Made by a program: the position numbers and the translations under genes | Source: Phaeodactylibacter sp. | GTDB lineage: Bacteria; Bacteroidota; Bacteroidia; Chitinophagales; Saprospiraceae | Direction: 5' to 3' | Assembly (NCBI RefSeq): GCF_022763345.1 | Contig: NZ_JALEGS010000004.1 | Span: 1-64,000 of the forward strand | DNA length: 64,000 nucleotides | In this document: piece after piece, positions 35,467 through 44,577 of the stretch | Numbering within the stretch: the first letter of the stretch is position 1 | Layout of the letters: every line of letters begins with the position of its first letter | Notes under the pieces: model-generated | Databases searched by the model: none | What the model was told of the DNA's origin: nothing | The model's input: only the letters and a program-made list of their open reading frames with translations

Positions 35467-36012
35467 ATGAGTGAAAGCTACTCAGAAGACAATGCGCTGC
35501 TGGAGCAACTGCGCAGCGGTGACCAAAAGGCCTGGCGGAACCTGTACGAAGAGGTCCGCTCCCCCTTCCGGCTGTACTTTATCCGGTACGGGACAGCACC
35601 GGAGGTCGCCACAGAGATGTTCCAGGAAGCCATGGTCATTCTCAACCGGAATATCCGGACCGGGAAGCTTCAGGCGCCGCTGAAAAGCGCCCTTCGTACC
35701 TATATCATAGGGATCGGCCGAGTGCTGCTGATGCGCAAAGGGACAGACACGCAGCAATGGGAAGGAGAGATTCCGGAAATCCCCATCCTTCCCGAGGTGG
35801 AAGACCAACAGGAACGCAAGGCCAAAGCTCAGCTTGCCCGGCAATTGCTGGACCGCCTGGGCTCGCCCTGCCGCGAACTGCTGGAGCTGTTTTACCTCAA
35901 AAACTATGTCATGGAAGCCATCGCCAGGGAGCTGGACTTGCCGTCTCCCGGAGCTGCCAGACGCCGCAAACACGATTGCCTCCGCAAAATGCGGGAGCTG
36001 ATGACTGCTTGA
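35467..36012 (+). CDS. ECF-type RNA polymerase sigma factor
   Basis: 181 residues with sigma region 2 (~22-85, including LRTYIIGIGRVLL) and region 4 (~125-178, RELLELFYLKNYVMEAIARELDLPSPGAARRRKHDCLRKMREL). The region 4 HTH is recognisable, while region 2.3-2.4 is divergent. It directs transcription of a small regulon, probably including the adjacent genes. The next gene, 21 bp downstream, encodes a membrane protein with the layout of an anti-sigma factor. Confidence 0.88.
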   Translation: MSESYSEDNALLEQLRSGDQKAWRNLYEEVRSPFRLYFIRYGTAPEVATEMFQEAMVILNRNIRTGKLQAPLKSALRTYIIGIGRVLLMRKGTDTQQWEGEIPEIPILPEVEDQQERKAKAQLARQLLDRLGSPCRELLELFYLKNYVMEAIARELDLPSPGAARRRKHDCLRKMRELMTA

Positions 36013-36033
36013 TGCCACTTTAATTCATTGATC

Positions 36034-36969
36034 ATGGACGCAGAAAATTGGACTACAGAACAGATTGAAGCTTACCTCCGGCAGGCGCTGCCCGCCCCGG
36101 AACAGGCGAAGCTCAAAGCCGACCTGGAGCAGGACGAACAGCTGCGTGGTGAAGTGGCTGCTTACCAACGGGTGCTGGAAGGGCTGGACGCCTTGCAGGA
36201 AGAAAACTTCCGGGCCCAACTGGACAGCTGGTCGGCCGAAACGGCTGCCAATGACCAAACAGAACTTATTACCTGGTACCTGGAGGGACAGTTGAAGCCT
36301 GAGGGGCAACAAGTGGTGGAAGCCCGAATGGCGGCAGACCCGGCTTTCCAGAAAGAGGTAATGGCTTATCAGCAGCTCATCGGCGGCATGGAGGCGGCGC
36401 AGGATGAAGATTTCCGCAGCAAATTGGAGGATTGGGAGGCCGGAATGGCTCAGCAGGCAGATTCCGGGAACACACTGAAGGTCGTCAGCCGCCGGCCCCT
36501 GTGGCAGTATGCAGCGGCGGCGGTCGGAGCATTGCTCATCGCGCTCTCCACCTTCAGCCTTTACCTTAAGGTCAACTACAGCGGGCCCGCACTAAGCCGT
36601 GCTTACTATGAGTCGCCCATTTCCGAGCGCACGATGGGCGGAGAAAATGCCGAAAGCACACCCCTGCAGGAAAGAATGGACTTTGCGCACCGCCAACTGA
36701 TTGGGAAAGAATACAATGCCGCATTTATGGCATTTGACAGTCTGATGCGGGAAATCCCCCGCTCTAACCTGGATGATTTCAACAAAACCCTGCTGCTGGA
36801 ACAGGCAGGCTGGAACCGCCTGCTGGCTGCCACGGCTATGGATAACCCGCCCATTGATGTCATTGCGGAGGCACGTCGGATTCGTACAACACCCGGCCAT
36901 GAGTACGCCGGTAAAGCGGAACAGTTGCTGAATGATTTGGAGTCGCGCTGGTACCGGTGGACGAATTAG
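36034..36969 (+). CDS. Membrane anti-sigma-factor-like protein with duplicated cytoplasmic domain
   Basis: 311 residues from the ATG at 36034. Residues ~8-66 and ~76-134 are a tandem duplication, about 22 of 59 aligned positions identical (TEQIEAYLRQAL/TELITWYLEGQL; FRAQLDSW/FRSKLEDW). A membrane helix follows (~156-177, QYAAAAVGALLIALSTFSLYL) and then a helical extracytoplasmic domain of ~130 residues with a TPR-like feel (EYNAAFMAFDSLM). The position after an ECF sigma gene and the topology suggest a sigma-sequestering cytoplasmic part and an external sensor part. The zinc-binding HxxxCxxC of ZAS anti-sigmas is absent. Confidence 0.75.
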   Translation: MDAENWTTEQIEAYLRQALPAPEQAKLKADLEQDEQLRGEVAAYQRVLEGLDALQEENFRAQLDSWSAETAANDQTELITWYLEGQLKPEGQQVVEARMAADPAFQKEVMAYQQLIGGMEAAQDEDFRSKLEDWEAGMAQQADSGNTLKVVSRRPLWQYAAAAVGALLIALSTFSLYLKVNYSGPALSRAYYESPISERTMGGENAESTPLQERMDFAHRQLIGKEYNAAFMAFDSLMREIPRSNLDDFNKTLLLEQAGWNRLLAATAMDNPPIDVIAEARRIRTTPGHEYAGKAEQLLNDLESRWYRWTN

Positions 36970-36972
36970 TGG

Positions 36973-39846
36973 TTACAGCTGAAAACGCCAATACACCACC
37001 CCCAGCAACAAGCCACTGACCAGCATACCCCACAACAGCAGGCGGGATCCCCCACCAGATGCAGGCAACTTCCCTGGTTTGCCCACCGCATGAAAAGCGG
37101 CCCAATAAACCGGGTGCGCCCCTAATTTACCACCGGAAGCCACCTGCTCCAACTTTGCTGAGCGTAGTGCTGCAGAGCGGGCCTGACCGGCACTCAAACC
37201 GGTGTAAAAGGTTTCCATCACATGGGAGCTTTCATCGTCATTAATGGACCACAGAGAAGAGATCACACTGTTGGCACCAGCAGCGAGGAAACTCCGCGCC
37301 AGATTGATAACGCCTTCCCCATCGTACCATTGGCCCACAAAGGTCTCGCACCCATTCAGCACCACCATTTCAGCCTGAAGGGGCAGCAGGTAAATGTCTT
37401 TCACGAAAAGGGAATCATAGCCGCCCTTCCCATCTGCAAAAACGATGAAGGAAAAATTGCCCGTTTCCGTATTGGCTTGTGCATGGGTGGAAAAGTGCAG
37501 CACACCGGCCTCTCCTGCCACCGCCTGCAATTGCGCCCGCGTCGCATCCGGACCTAAGAATGCCTGCCCCCTGAACAGACTGGCTATAGCTGCCGCCTGT
37601 GGCTGATTATGAGCCAATGCCCCAAACCCGCCCCTGCCGTCAAAATCCGGCGCGAAGGCCGCAAGCCCCTTTCCCTTCACCGCACGCTGCTGCACCGTAC
37701 GCTGGAAAGTCGCAGCGTAAGCATAACTGATTTCGTAACGGTTGATCAGGTATGGCATCTCAGAGAAATTGCAATGACCGGCCGGCTCCGTCAAAAGCGC
37801 ATCAAAGGGCAAAAGCCCCAGCACCCCGCCCGGCACAATGATCAACTGCTCCGGCAGCTCCAACTGCGCTTCAAGAGGCGACAGCAATACCTCATACAAT
37901 TCATGCCCCACCTGCCGGTATGTTTCGCAGAGCGCCTGCCGGTCAGCGCTGCTGAACTGAAACCCCTCGATTGCAGAACGCCAAGTGCTTACTTGCTCCG
38001 TCAGCGGATAAGAGGCATCCAGAGGAATGACCTCCAACTGATCTTGGGTAACCACAAAAGCACAGCTCAGGCTGCTGCCGGTAAAGTACTCCACCAGCGC
38101 CTGCCCCGGCCGTAGCAAATCCTGCTGTATCTCTGCCAGGGTAGCCACCTCCAGGTCGTACTTGCGCTGGTAATAATCCGGGTAATGCTGTTCCAGGCTA
38201 TCGATCCAGGCGGCGTAAGCCTGCCGGTGCTCGAACAACGCTGCTTCAGCTTCCTCCAGTGAGCCGGCATTGCCTTCTTCCAATTGCAGGCGGAACCACT
38301 TTTCTTCAACATCAGCCAGGGCTTGCTGAAGCGCCCGCTCTCTTTGCAGGACCGCAGCCGGCAGGTCAGCCTGTCTTTCGGCATTGGCCTTTTGCATGGC
38401 TTCCCGCAACAACAAGCTTTTGCTCTGCTCCGCCAGCTCAAACGCTGCTTCCTTGTAGCCCGGCTGACGGGTCTGTGCCCAAAGTTCCAAAGCGGCACGG
38501 ACACCAAGCTCGGTCCGCGCCCGGATACCCTGCACACTCGACAGCTTAGCCGATTCGCCCTGATAGCGGCGGCGCAGCATTTGTTCGACTTCAAAAATCA
38601 GCTTGCAGGCTTGCAGCACAGGCTCCAGTTTCTCCTGCCCGCCCTCCTGTTCGTACCATGCCCACAGGCTATTGGCCCAGCCGGTCAGGGCTTCTGAGAA
38701 GGTATTTTCGGCATAGAGCAACTCCAGTGCAGGCAATTCCTGCCAGTGATTAAATCGGTAGCCGGGCAGCAAGGCTTCCATAGCCGATTGGTGGCACGCT
38801 GCGGCTGTCTGATAAGCCCCTTTTTGCCGCAGCATCTCGCCTTTGTCTACCAGCAGTTTCCCCAGGGAGCGTCGGTAGCTGACCTCGCCGGAGGTGCGCA
38901 GGATGGCTTCGCCTTCGGCAAAATCCTGCGCGGAGGCTGCCCACCGTTGGAGTGCTGCATTAATGCTGCCCCGGACATTCCAGAGGGAACCCTCCCACTC
39001 GCGAAGGTAAGCAGGTGGCACCTGTTCCACTTTCGGCAGATGGGCAAACGCAGCGTCAATAGCGTGCAGTGCCGCTTCGTGCCGGCCCAATACCCCAAGC
39101 ACCCTCGCCCGTGCGCTATGCAGCAGCACCAGGTCTTTGGCCGAAAGGTTTTCCAGATTCAGGGCTGCTTCAATATGCCCCAAGGCAGCATCCGGCTCCC
39201 CGGCCAGTTCCTCCGCGATAGCCAGGTCATTCAGGACTTTGGCCTGAGCAGCAGTACGGCCGGTATCTTTAAAGAAACGGTAAGCCGTACGGAGCAGCCC
39301 GATGGCCGTCTGAAAATCACCGAAGCGGCTGTACAGGTTAGCTAAGGGCCGATAGATGTAGTTGACCGTGTAGTAGTCTTCTTCTTCAAAATGACGCTGG
39401 AAGAGCCGGCTGGCCGTTTCGTATTGCACGAGGGCGTTTTGATAATCGTCCCGATAGTGCAGATGCATATACCCCAGGTTGACATGCAGCCAGATTAAGG
39501 CATCCCACTCCTCCGGGGTATCCGGTGAGCGGCCGAAATCCTTTTTTAGCCCTTGTTGCATCACCTGTACCGACTGTTGCACAGCATCTGCCCAGTCACT
39601 TTGCCGCAGAGCCTTGCCTGCTTCCTTGTACAATTTCAGCCAGCCTTCCAAATCGTCAGTACTTTGGAAAGCCGCTCCGGCATTCTCCAACATTGCGAAA
39701 AAACAATCCCGGTCTTGCTCATCGATAGCGGCGATAGCCTGTGCCTGGTAAACTTGTCCAAGGGAATCCAGGCCAACGGATGCATGGGCTGATAGAAAAG
39801 GAAGTAGGGCGAAACAAAGCAGCAGCCCCTGAATCGTAGTTTTCAT
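36973..39846 (-). CDS. TPR-CHAT caspase-like protein, periplasmic and membrane-anchored
   Basis: 957 residues. Signal peptide to ~22 (SAHAS), then a long TPR-rich array (~30-480), a coiled-coil segment (~480-570) and a C-terminal CHAT domain (~590-930). CHAT belongs to the caspase clan: the catalytic dyad is H788 in LHFSTHAQ and C833 in LNGCETF, followed by the family region GANSVISSLWSINDDESS and HPVYWAAFHAVG. A final membrane helix (~935-954) leaves a very short tail. It ends 3 bp from the convergent anti-sigma gene and lies downstream of the 576-residue gene in the same operon. Likely a surface-stress protease; substrate unknown. Confidence 0.85.
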   Translation of the reverse strand: MKTTIQGLLLCFALLPFLSAHASVGLDSLGQVYQAQAIAAIDEQDRDCFFAMLENAGAAFQSTDDLEGWLKLYKEAGKALRQSDWADAVQQSVQVMQQGLKKDFGRSPDTPEEWDALIWLHVNLGYMHLHYRDDYQNALVQYETASRLFQRHFEEEDYYTVNYIYRPLANLYSRFGDFQTAIGLLRTAYRFFKDTGRTAAQAKVLNDLAIAEELAGEPDAALGHIEAALNLENLSAKDLVLLHSARARVLGVLGRHEAALHAIDAAFAHLPKVEQVPPAYLREWEGSLWNVRGSINAALQRWAASAQDFAEGEAILRTSGEVSYRRSLGKLLVDKGEMLRQKGAYQTAAACHQSAMEALLPGYRFNHWQELPALELLYAENTFSEALTGWANSLWAWYEQEGGQEKLEPVLQACKLIFEVEQMLRRRYQGESAKLSSVQGIRARTELGVRAALELWAQTRQPGYKEAAFELAEQSKSLLLREAMQKANAERQADLPAAVLQRERALQQALADVEEKWFRLQLEEGNAGSLEEAEAALFEHRQAYAAWIDSLEQHYPDYYQRKYDLEVATLAEIQQDLLRPGQALVEYFTGSSLSCAFVVTQDQLEVIPLDASYPLTEQVSTWRSAIEGFQFSSADRQALCETYRQVGHELYEVLLSPLEAQLELPEQLIIVPGGVLGLLPFDALLTEPAGHCNFSEMPYLINRYEISYAYAATFQRTVQQRAVKGKGLAAFAPDFDGRGGFGALAHNQPQAAAIASLFRGQAFLGPDATRAQLQAVAGEAGVLHFSTHAQANTETGNFSFIVFADGKGGYDSLFVKDIYLLPLQAEMVVLNGCETFVGQWYDGEGVINLARSFLAAGANSVISSLWSINDDESSHVMETFYTGLSAGQARSAALRSAKLEQVASGGKLGAHPVYWAAFHAVGKPGKLPASGGGSRLLLWGMLVSGLLLGVVYWRFQL

Positions 39847-39887
39847 AAGGAGGAGGGTTTTGTGTGAAAGAACCTTTTGAAAAGGGC

Positions 39888-41618
39888 TTACCCCAGCCAG
39901 TCATCGTTGTAGAATGCCAGCAAAATGGCGCCCATTACAACTACCAGGAGCAGCAAAAACAGCCACAGTGGCATTCCCAGCACCGTGGTACCTCCTGCCA
40001 TTTTCACCTCACAGACGGTACAGCTAAGCGCCAGGTCATTGGCAACGATACTTGCCTCGTCAATCAGGGTAACGGTGCCCCGTGGAGTGCACACTTCACT
40101 ATTGTAGGTGTCGGGGGGCGCATTTTCATCCCTGAAGGCTATGCAAGCCTGTGTAGGAGGCAGCGTGCCAATATCAGTGCCCGAACGGGTATATGCCAGA
40201 AAGGAAAAGTAGCCGGAACGTGCAGCCAGGCTTTTGTGCTCACTCGTGCCTGCAAGCCTTAGCTTGGGAAAAGTGACTGTCAGCGTATTGGCAGCAGTGT
40301 CTTTCTCAATATCAAAAGTTTGAATACCCGGTGCTACAGCAAACAGTTCCTGATCGGAAATGCTGGCCACATCCACAGCAGCAGGCAGCGGTATGCGCAC
40401 TTTTACAGCACCGGTTGCCCCGGCCCCTTCATTCTCAAAGGCGACCTTGATCAACAGTTTTTGCCCGGCAAGGCTCGTATCCGGGCAGGCGCACGCCCAA
40501 AGTTCAATGAGGTTCGGATCATAGGACCTGCGGACGCTCTGCATGGCGCTCGTGTAAGCTGCCGGCTGCAACTCCCCAAGTGTCAACGTACCCGATGGGT
40601 CTCCTGAAGTGGCAAGTGGTATGCCTTGCTCCAACAGGGCAGACAGGTTAAGCTTGCTTACCCCTTCCGCTTCTTCAGCACTCAGCTGAGGAAAGCTGAA
40701 GTTACCGGGTTCCAGCAACAGCACTGCAGCGTAGCTGGCCGCACCGGAACCACCTTCCGGAATAGAGTCATAATGTACATTCCGGTTGAAGACAGGCAGG
40801 AAGAAGTGTTGCTCCTGACCGGGCTGAAGGCCGGATACCCGAAAGACCTGAAGGGCCCGATAGGTATTCCCGGAACTGGTACCTGACAGGTCTACGGCAT
40901 CATAAGTATCTAATCTGAGTGCACTGGGCAAGTCAGGCATTTCAGAACTTTGCTCAATGAAGGCATCAGTTTCTGATATGGAGAACTCCAGCTTCTCAAT
41001 GACACCTACTCCTTTCTTCTTCAGGCGCCTGGCGGTTTCAACGGTGAGTTTGCTTTCGTGAAAAAGCAGTAAATACCCATCATATGGCGCTGCCGCGGAC
41101 ACAACACCATTGCTGTCGTTTTTCACAGAGACGGTCAGCACGGTTCGGCCATTGGGTATCAGCGCCGGATGATCAGGGGTGATCGCGATAAGCGCCGTAT
41201 CGGGAACAGCTTTGGTTTTGTCCGGGGTTTCTGCTGCAACAGTCGGGCCTGTTCCGGACACAATTTTTGGGGGCGGGTCACCATCTTCATCACTGTAAAT
41301 AGCTTTGGAGAAGACCACCGCTTCCGCCGTAGCACCGCCAAGGGTAGCGCCATCAAAGCCATGAGACTGCTGGAATACCGTATTAGCTTCATCAGCAGTG
41401 TAAAACTGGCCATCGTTAAAAATCAGGAAAAGCTGCCGGTATGGCTGGGGCACATCGGTCCCTTCAAGTGGGGACAGAGGGGCAAGGTTGAGGGTAAGAA
41501 CGGCCGGATCATCGGCATCCTTAAGATTACCGGTAATTTGGGCAATCGCTGTTCCTTCAAATAAGCACAGGAAGGAACCTACCCAACCCAGGGTAAGGAG
41601 GAAAGATTTCAAGTTCAT
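39888..41618 (-). CDS. Exported membrane-anchored protein, DUF11-like region, partner of CHAT protein
   Basis: 576 residues. Signal peptide to ~26 (GTAIAQ). The mature part is beta-rich; residues ~355-480 resemble DUF11/conserved-repeat domains (IKVAFENEGAGATGAVKVRIPLPAAVDV, LTVTFPKLRLAG). Cys pairs occur at CACP and SCTVC. A membrane helix near the C-terminus (LWLFLLLLVVVMGAILLAFY) is followed by NDDWLG. It is the first gene of a two-gene operon (41 bp spacing) with the TPR-CHAT gene, so the two probably act together at the envelope. No enzyme motif is seen. Confidence 0.75.
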   Translation of the reverse strand: MNLKSFLLTLGWVGSFLCLFEGTAIAQITGNLKDADDPAVLTLNLAPLSPLEGTDVPQPYRQLFLIFNDGQFYTADEANTVFQQSHGFDGATLGGATAEAVVFSKAIYSDEDGDPPPKIVSGTGPTVAAETPDKTKAVPDTALIAITPDHPALIPNGRTVLTVSVKNDSNGVVSAAAPYDGYLLLFHESKLTVETARRLKKKGVGVIEKLEFSISETDAFIEQSSEMPDLPSALRLDTYDAVDLSGTSSGNTYRALQVFRVSGLQPGQEQHFFLPVFNRNVHYDSIPEGGSGAASYAAVLLLEPGNFSFPQLSAEEAEGVSKLNLSALLEQGIPLATSGDPSGTLTLGELQPAAYTSAMQSVRRSYDPNLIELWACACPDTSLAGQKLLIKVAFENEGAGATGAVKVRIPLPAAVDVASISDQELFAVAPGIQTFDIEKDTAANTLTVTFPKLRLAGTSEHKSLAARSGYFSFLAYTRSGTDIGTLPPTQACIAFRDENAPPDTYNSEVCTPRGTVTLIDEASIVANDLALSCTVCEVKMAGGTTVLGMPLWLFLLLLVVVMGAILLAFYNDDWLG

Positions 41619-41829
41619 AGTTGCTCGTGGTTTTTAGGTGTCGGCAATTGCCGCGGTATACATGTTTGGCAGGAGGCCTTTGCACGGTAACGCTTTTGGG
41701 CCTGCACCAAAGCCTCCTGCCTCTAAAATACAACTTTTTCAGGACCACCGGGCAGGCACACCGTTTGTCCCTCCGATATAACGACGGCCTTTGTCCCGAT
41801 GGTTTTTCATTTGGTTTTTTAGTTGCTGC

Positions 41830-41868
41830 AAAAAAAAAGAACTGGGCAGTGGTTTAACCCCTACCCAG
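41830..41868 (-). terminator. Intrinsic terminator, minus strand
   Basis: CTGGG/CCCAG (41868-41864 with 41846-41842) and inner GGTT/AACC form a stem; on the minus strand it is followed by TTC then nine T. It lies upstream of the 576-residue gene, so it must end a different transcript. Confidence 0.75.
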
Positions 41869-42150
41869 CCCGGAATAATAGCAACTATCTACTTATCTCC
41901 AATTAGGTTGTGCCCACCGTTGTGGACGCGCCCTTCTGAAAATAAAACACCCTAAATTCTTCAGCTGCCGGATTCGGCAGTTATATCTTGTTCATAGCTT
42001 TTTCAGGCTCTAACCCGAACTCCGGAGAGCGGAGCCGACTGCCCCGGAGGACAATACGGCTGCACATTTGCTCTACGAAAATTTTCTCATAGTAAGTTTC
42101 TAACCTTAGTAGTGCCCGGTGTTTCAAATAACGTTGTTGACTAATTACAG
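41830..42150 (-). ncRNA. Candidate structured non-coding RNA, about 320 nt
   Basis: The segment runs from a near-consensus promoter (start predicted ~42150) to an intrinsic terminator. On the minus strand it contains strong hairpins: CTGCCG-aatc-CGGCAG (around 41965-41980), CTCCGG ... CCGGAG (around 42020-42050) and an imperfect GTCCAC/GTGGGC pair. The only ORF of note (41981-42202) starts upstream of the promoter. It does not match tmRNA, RNase P or SRP RNA signatures I know; a 6S-like RNA cannot be excluded. Confidence 0.5.
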
Positions 42151-42153
42151 TTA

Positions 42154-42185
42154 CAAATGTAGGGGGATTGGCACCGCCGCTCAAA
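42154..42185 (-). promoter_or_regulatory. Consensus Bacteroidota promoter, minus strand
   Basis: Minus strand TTTG (42185-42182), 20-nt spacer, TACATTTG (42161-42154): a full match to TTTG-N20-TAnnTTTG. Confidence 0.8.
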
Positions 42186-42231
42186 CCACCAATCCCACCC
42201 ACTTTAAACTTCTAACAACTCAAAAAACGTT

Positions 42232-42239
42232 TATATTTG
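42232..42239 (+). promoter_or_regulatory. -7 box of the 501-residue protein gene
   Basis: TATATTTG fits the consensus. The predicted start near 42243 gives a long (~185 nt) AT-rich leader before the ATG at 42429. Confidence 0.55.
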
Positions 42240-42428
42240 CACCACAAGAGGCTTTAAGCCTTCTCAAAACACTGATTTCCATAGTTTTAAAACTCCATAA
42301 CACCCTAAGTCAGATTAAATTCCTAAGCTCCTTAAAAAAAATTAAATTATTTCAAAAAAGCGCAAAATCAACCATAGAACGGTGGCTTAAATCCTATAAA
42401 CGGCACAAACAACCTATTATCCGGTAAC

Positions 42429-43934
42429 ATGAAGCATCAAAATGATCTGTTCGACCTCATACAATCCATGTCGAAATCCGAAAAGCGCTACTTTTCACTG
42501 GACGCAAAGAAAAGCGGGCGCAGCAGCAGCCGCTATCTTGACCTTTTTAAGGCCATTAACCAGATGGAAGCCTATGAAGAAGAAAAGCTACAGCAAAAGT
42601 TTGGCAACAGCCTGCCCACCGATAAACACTACCTGTATAACGCGATCCTGAAAAGCATGCGGGACTACAACAGCTCTAAATCCAAAGCGGCCCGTATTAA
42701 AGAAATGCTGCTTGATGCTAAATACCTTTATAAAAGGGGGCTCTACCATCAGAGTGAAGAGCGCCTCAGTCAGGCTAAAGCCCTGGCACGGGACCTCGAC
42801 GATCAGCTGGCGCTTCTGGAGATCAGCCGGGAGCAGCTGAATTATGTCTGGACAATGAAGCAGGGCGACTACGGTTCGCAGATCGAAGACCTGCTGGCAG
42901 ACAAAGATGAGTACATACACCATATTAATGAAGAATTGCGCTACCTATCCCTGGCTTATAAGATACAGGTAGCCAAAGAGCAGCGTCAGGCAGCCGACCG
43001 CAAGGCCAGCAGCGCTGCTTATGCCGAACAGCTGCAGGCCCAATCTGCGCCCCTGCCCTCTACCGCTCATGCACAGCGCCGGTTTTTGCAAAGCCATGCC
43101 TTGCTCAATGACCTGATTGGTGATGTGGAACAAGCCAATACCTACTACGCTAAGATGGTGGAATGGTGGGATGAGTACCCTCACATCAAAGATGAAGAAT
43201 ACAACCGCTATCTGGCCGATGCCTTCAACCTGCTGCATGCCTCCTACAGCCAAAAAAAGTATGATCAGTTTGAGCAATTGCTAAACAAAATTCAACAGGA
43301 GGAAGCAGGCAGCTACCACGATCAGGTACTGGTTTTCAAACAACTGACCAACTACCAACTGCTTTACCACATCAACCTGGGCATTGAAGAGGGGTACGAG
43401 CGCTTACTGCAACGGGTAGAGGAAGGCATCGCCACTTACAAATTGAATCCGGTGAGCCAACTGATCATTGCCTTCAACGTGACAGTGCTTTTGCTCATCC
43501 TTGAGCAGCAACAGGAATGCCGATTATGGGCAGACAAAGTATTGCAAAACTATAACCGGAAGGTGGAAAGCGAGCAGTTCCGCCTGGCCACCCTCCTCAT
43601 CCGCCTCATGGCCACTTATTCTTTGGATGACATCGATGAGTTCGACTCCGGACTGCGGGCCCTTCAGCGCAGCATACGGCAGCAGAAAACCGAAACCCCG
43701 ACCCGCTTCTTCAGAGCATGCTCCAAGTATTTAAGGAAACTTTACGATCAGCCTTCCGGTAGCCGGAGGAGCACTATGGAAGAGTTTTCTCACCTGCTCG
43801 GGCAATACAAAATTGACCCGCCGGAGCGAATACCCCTCGGACTGGATGACCTGATGCTGAACTGGCTCGAAAGCAAACAAACACTCAAACCACTTAGACT
43901 GGTATTTAGAGATCAAGCTAAAAGAACCGATTAG
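42429..43934 (+). CDS. Conserved all-helical cytosolic protein of unknown function
   Basis: 501 residues, no signal peptide, predicted almost wholly alpha-helical with TPR-like repeats (for example YHQSEERLSQAKALARDLDDQLALLEI). It begins DLFDLIQSMSKSEKRYFSL, a pattern I have seen at the start of uncharacterised Bacteroidota proteins of this length. It overlaps the convergent 185-residue gene by 4 bp. No function is assigned. Confidence 0.75.
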   Translation: MKHQNDLFDLIQSMSKSEKRYFSLDAKKSGRSSSRYLDLFKAINQMEAYEEEKLQQKFGNSLPTDKHYLYNAILKSMRDYNSSKSKAARIKEMLLDAKYLYKRGLYHQSEERLSQAKALARDLDDQLALLEISREQLNYVWTMKQGDYGSQIEDLLADKDEYIHHINEELRYLSLAYKIQVAKEQRQAADRKASSAAYAEQLQAQSAPLPSTAHAQRRFLQSHALLNDLIGDVEQANTYYAKMVEWWDEYPHIKDEEYNRYLADAFNLLHASYSQKKYDQFEQLLNKIQQEEAGSYHDQVLVFKQLTNYQLLYHINLGIEEGYERLLQRVEEGIATYKLNPVSQLIIAFNVTVLLLILEQQQECRLWADKVLQNYNRKVESEQFRLATLLIRLMATYSLDDIDEFDSGLRALQRSIRQQKTETPTRFFRACSKYLRKLYDQPSGSRRSTMEEFSHLLGQYKIDPPERIPLGLDDLMLNWLESKQTLKPLRLVFRDQAKRTD

Positions 43935-44488
43935 CGATCCGGTGATTCCGTATCTGCAAGAACCATACTTTTAACCACAATCGAATTGCCTTTGCGCTGA
44001 ATATTTAGCACCCGGCCGTCCAATTCGAAAAACACCAGTTCCGGCTTGTAGTCATACTCCGCATCATTGCTGCGCACCTCAACCTCTGTAGCCCCCACAA
44101 AAGAAAGCACCCGCCGCTGCCGGTGGTAAGCCGCTGACCATACTGTTTTTTCCGTTGAAAGCTTCGCTTCATTCCTGGAGCGGCTGAAGCCAACCTGCCG
44201 GCCGTCTTCCAATTCGATGCGCTCGGGTGAAGCCGGGGTCTCAAAATCAGTAGCTACGGTAAGCTGCCCCTTGAGCACGCCGATGAGGATGCCCTTCTTA
44301 TTGTCTAACGGGAAGGGAATGGCCCGGTCGTTATCGATTAGATAAAGGGTGTCCATCTCTGTAGAGAAGGTGATGTTGTTGATCATGGTGTAGACGTTTT
44401 GCTTGAAGATCTTTAAGGTTCCCGGCCCGTTAGATGGTCCAAAAAGCAGCTGATACAGCCAATTAAAAAGACGACGGAGGGGTTCCAT
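43931..44488 (-). CDS. Hypothetical protein, beta-rich
   Basis: 185 residues. The N-terminus MEPLRRLFNWLYQLLFG is an amphipathic or short membrane-associating helix, not a clear signal peptide. The rest is predicted beta strands (IPFPLDNKKGILIGVLKGQLTV, ELVFFELDGRVLNIQRKGNSIVVKSMVL). No family is recognised. It is preceded by the 464-residue helical gene's terminator, so it is its own unit. Confidence 0.6.
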   Translation of the reverse strand: MEPLRRLFNWLYQLLFGPSNGPGTLKIFKQNVYTMINNITFSTEMDTLYLIDNDRAIPFPLDNKKGILIGVLKGQLTVATDFETPASPERIELEDGRQVGFSRSRNEAKLSTEKTVWSAAYHRQRRVLSFVGATEVEVRSNDAEYDYKPELVFFELDGRVLNIQRKGNSIVVKSMVLADTESPDR

Positions 44489-44520
44489 AGTATGTAAAGT
44501 AAGTCTTTGCCAAAATTAAC

Positions 44521-44552
44521 AAAAAAAGCCCTTCGCGGGAAGGCAAAGGGCT
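44521..44552 (-). terminator. Intrinsic terminator of the 464-residue protein gene
   Basis: AGCCCTT (44527-44533) pairs with AAGGGCT (44546-44552); on the minus strand a run of seven T follows. Confidence 0.88.
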
Positions 44553-44577
44553 ATAGAGTTCTGTTCGTATTATCGGG

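Larger units (their letters stand above)
41619..42428. other. 810-bp intergenic region with orphan transcription unit
   Basis: No convincing protein gene. It holds a minus-strand promoter (42154-42185), a minus-strand terminator (41830-41868) about 320 bp apart, and a + strand -7 box (42232-42239) for the gene at 42429. The stretch 41619-41830 is upstream of the 576-residue gene and shows nothing definite. Confidence 0.7.

Noticed and set aside
35247..35474. 75-codon frame running into the sigma factor gene
   Set aside because: Most of it is the palindromic repeat at 35279-35360 read as protein; the sigma gene starts in another frame at 35467.
36973..39846. Type III-E CRISPR Craspase component
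   Set aside because: TPR-CHAT architecture is shared, but this protein has a signal peptide and membrane anchor, and there is no cas gene or CRISPR array in the window.
41981..42202. 73-codon minus-strand frame as a gene
   Set aside because: Starts before the consensus promoter at 42154-42185 and lacks any recognisable motif; the transcript is better explained as non-coding.
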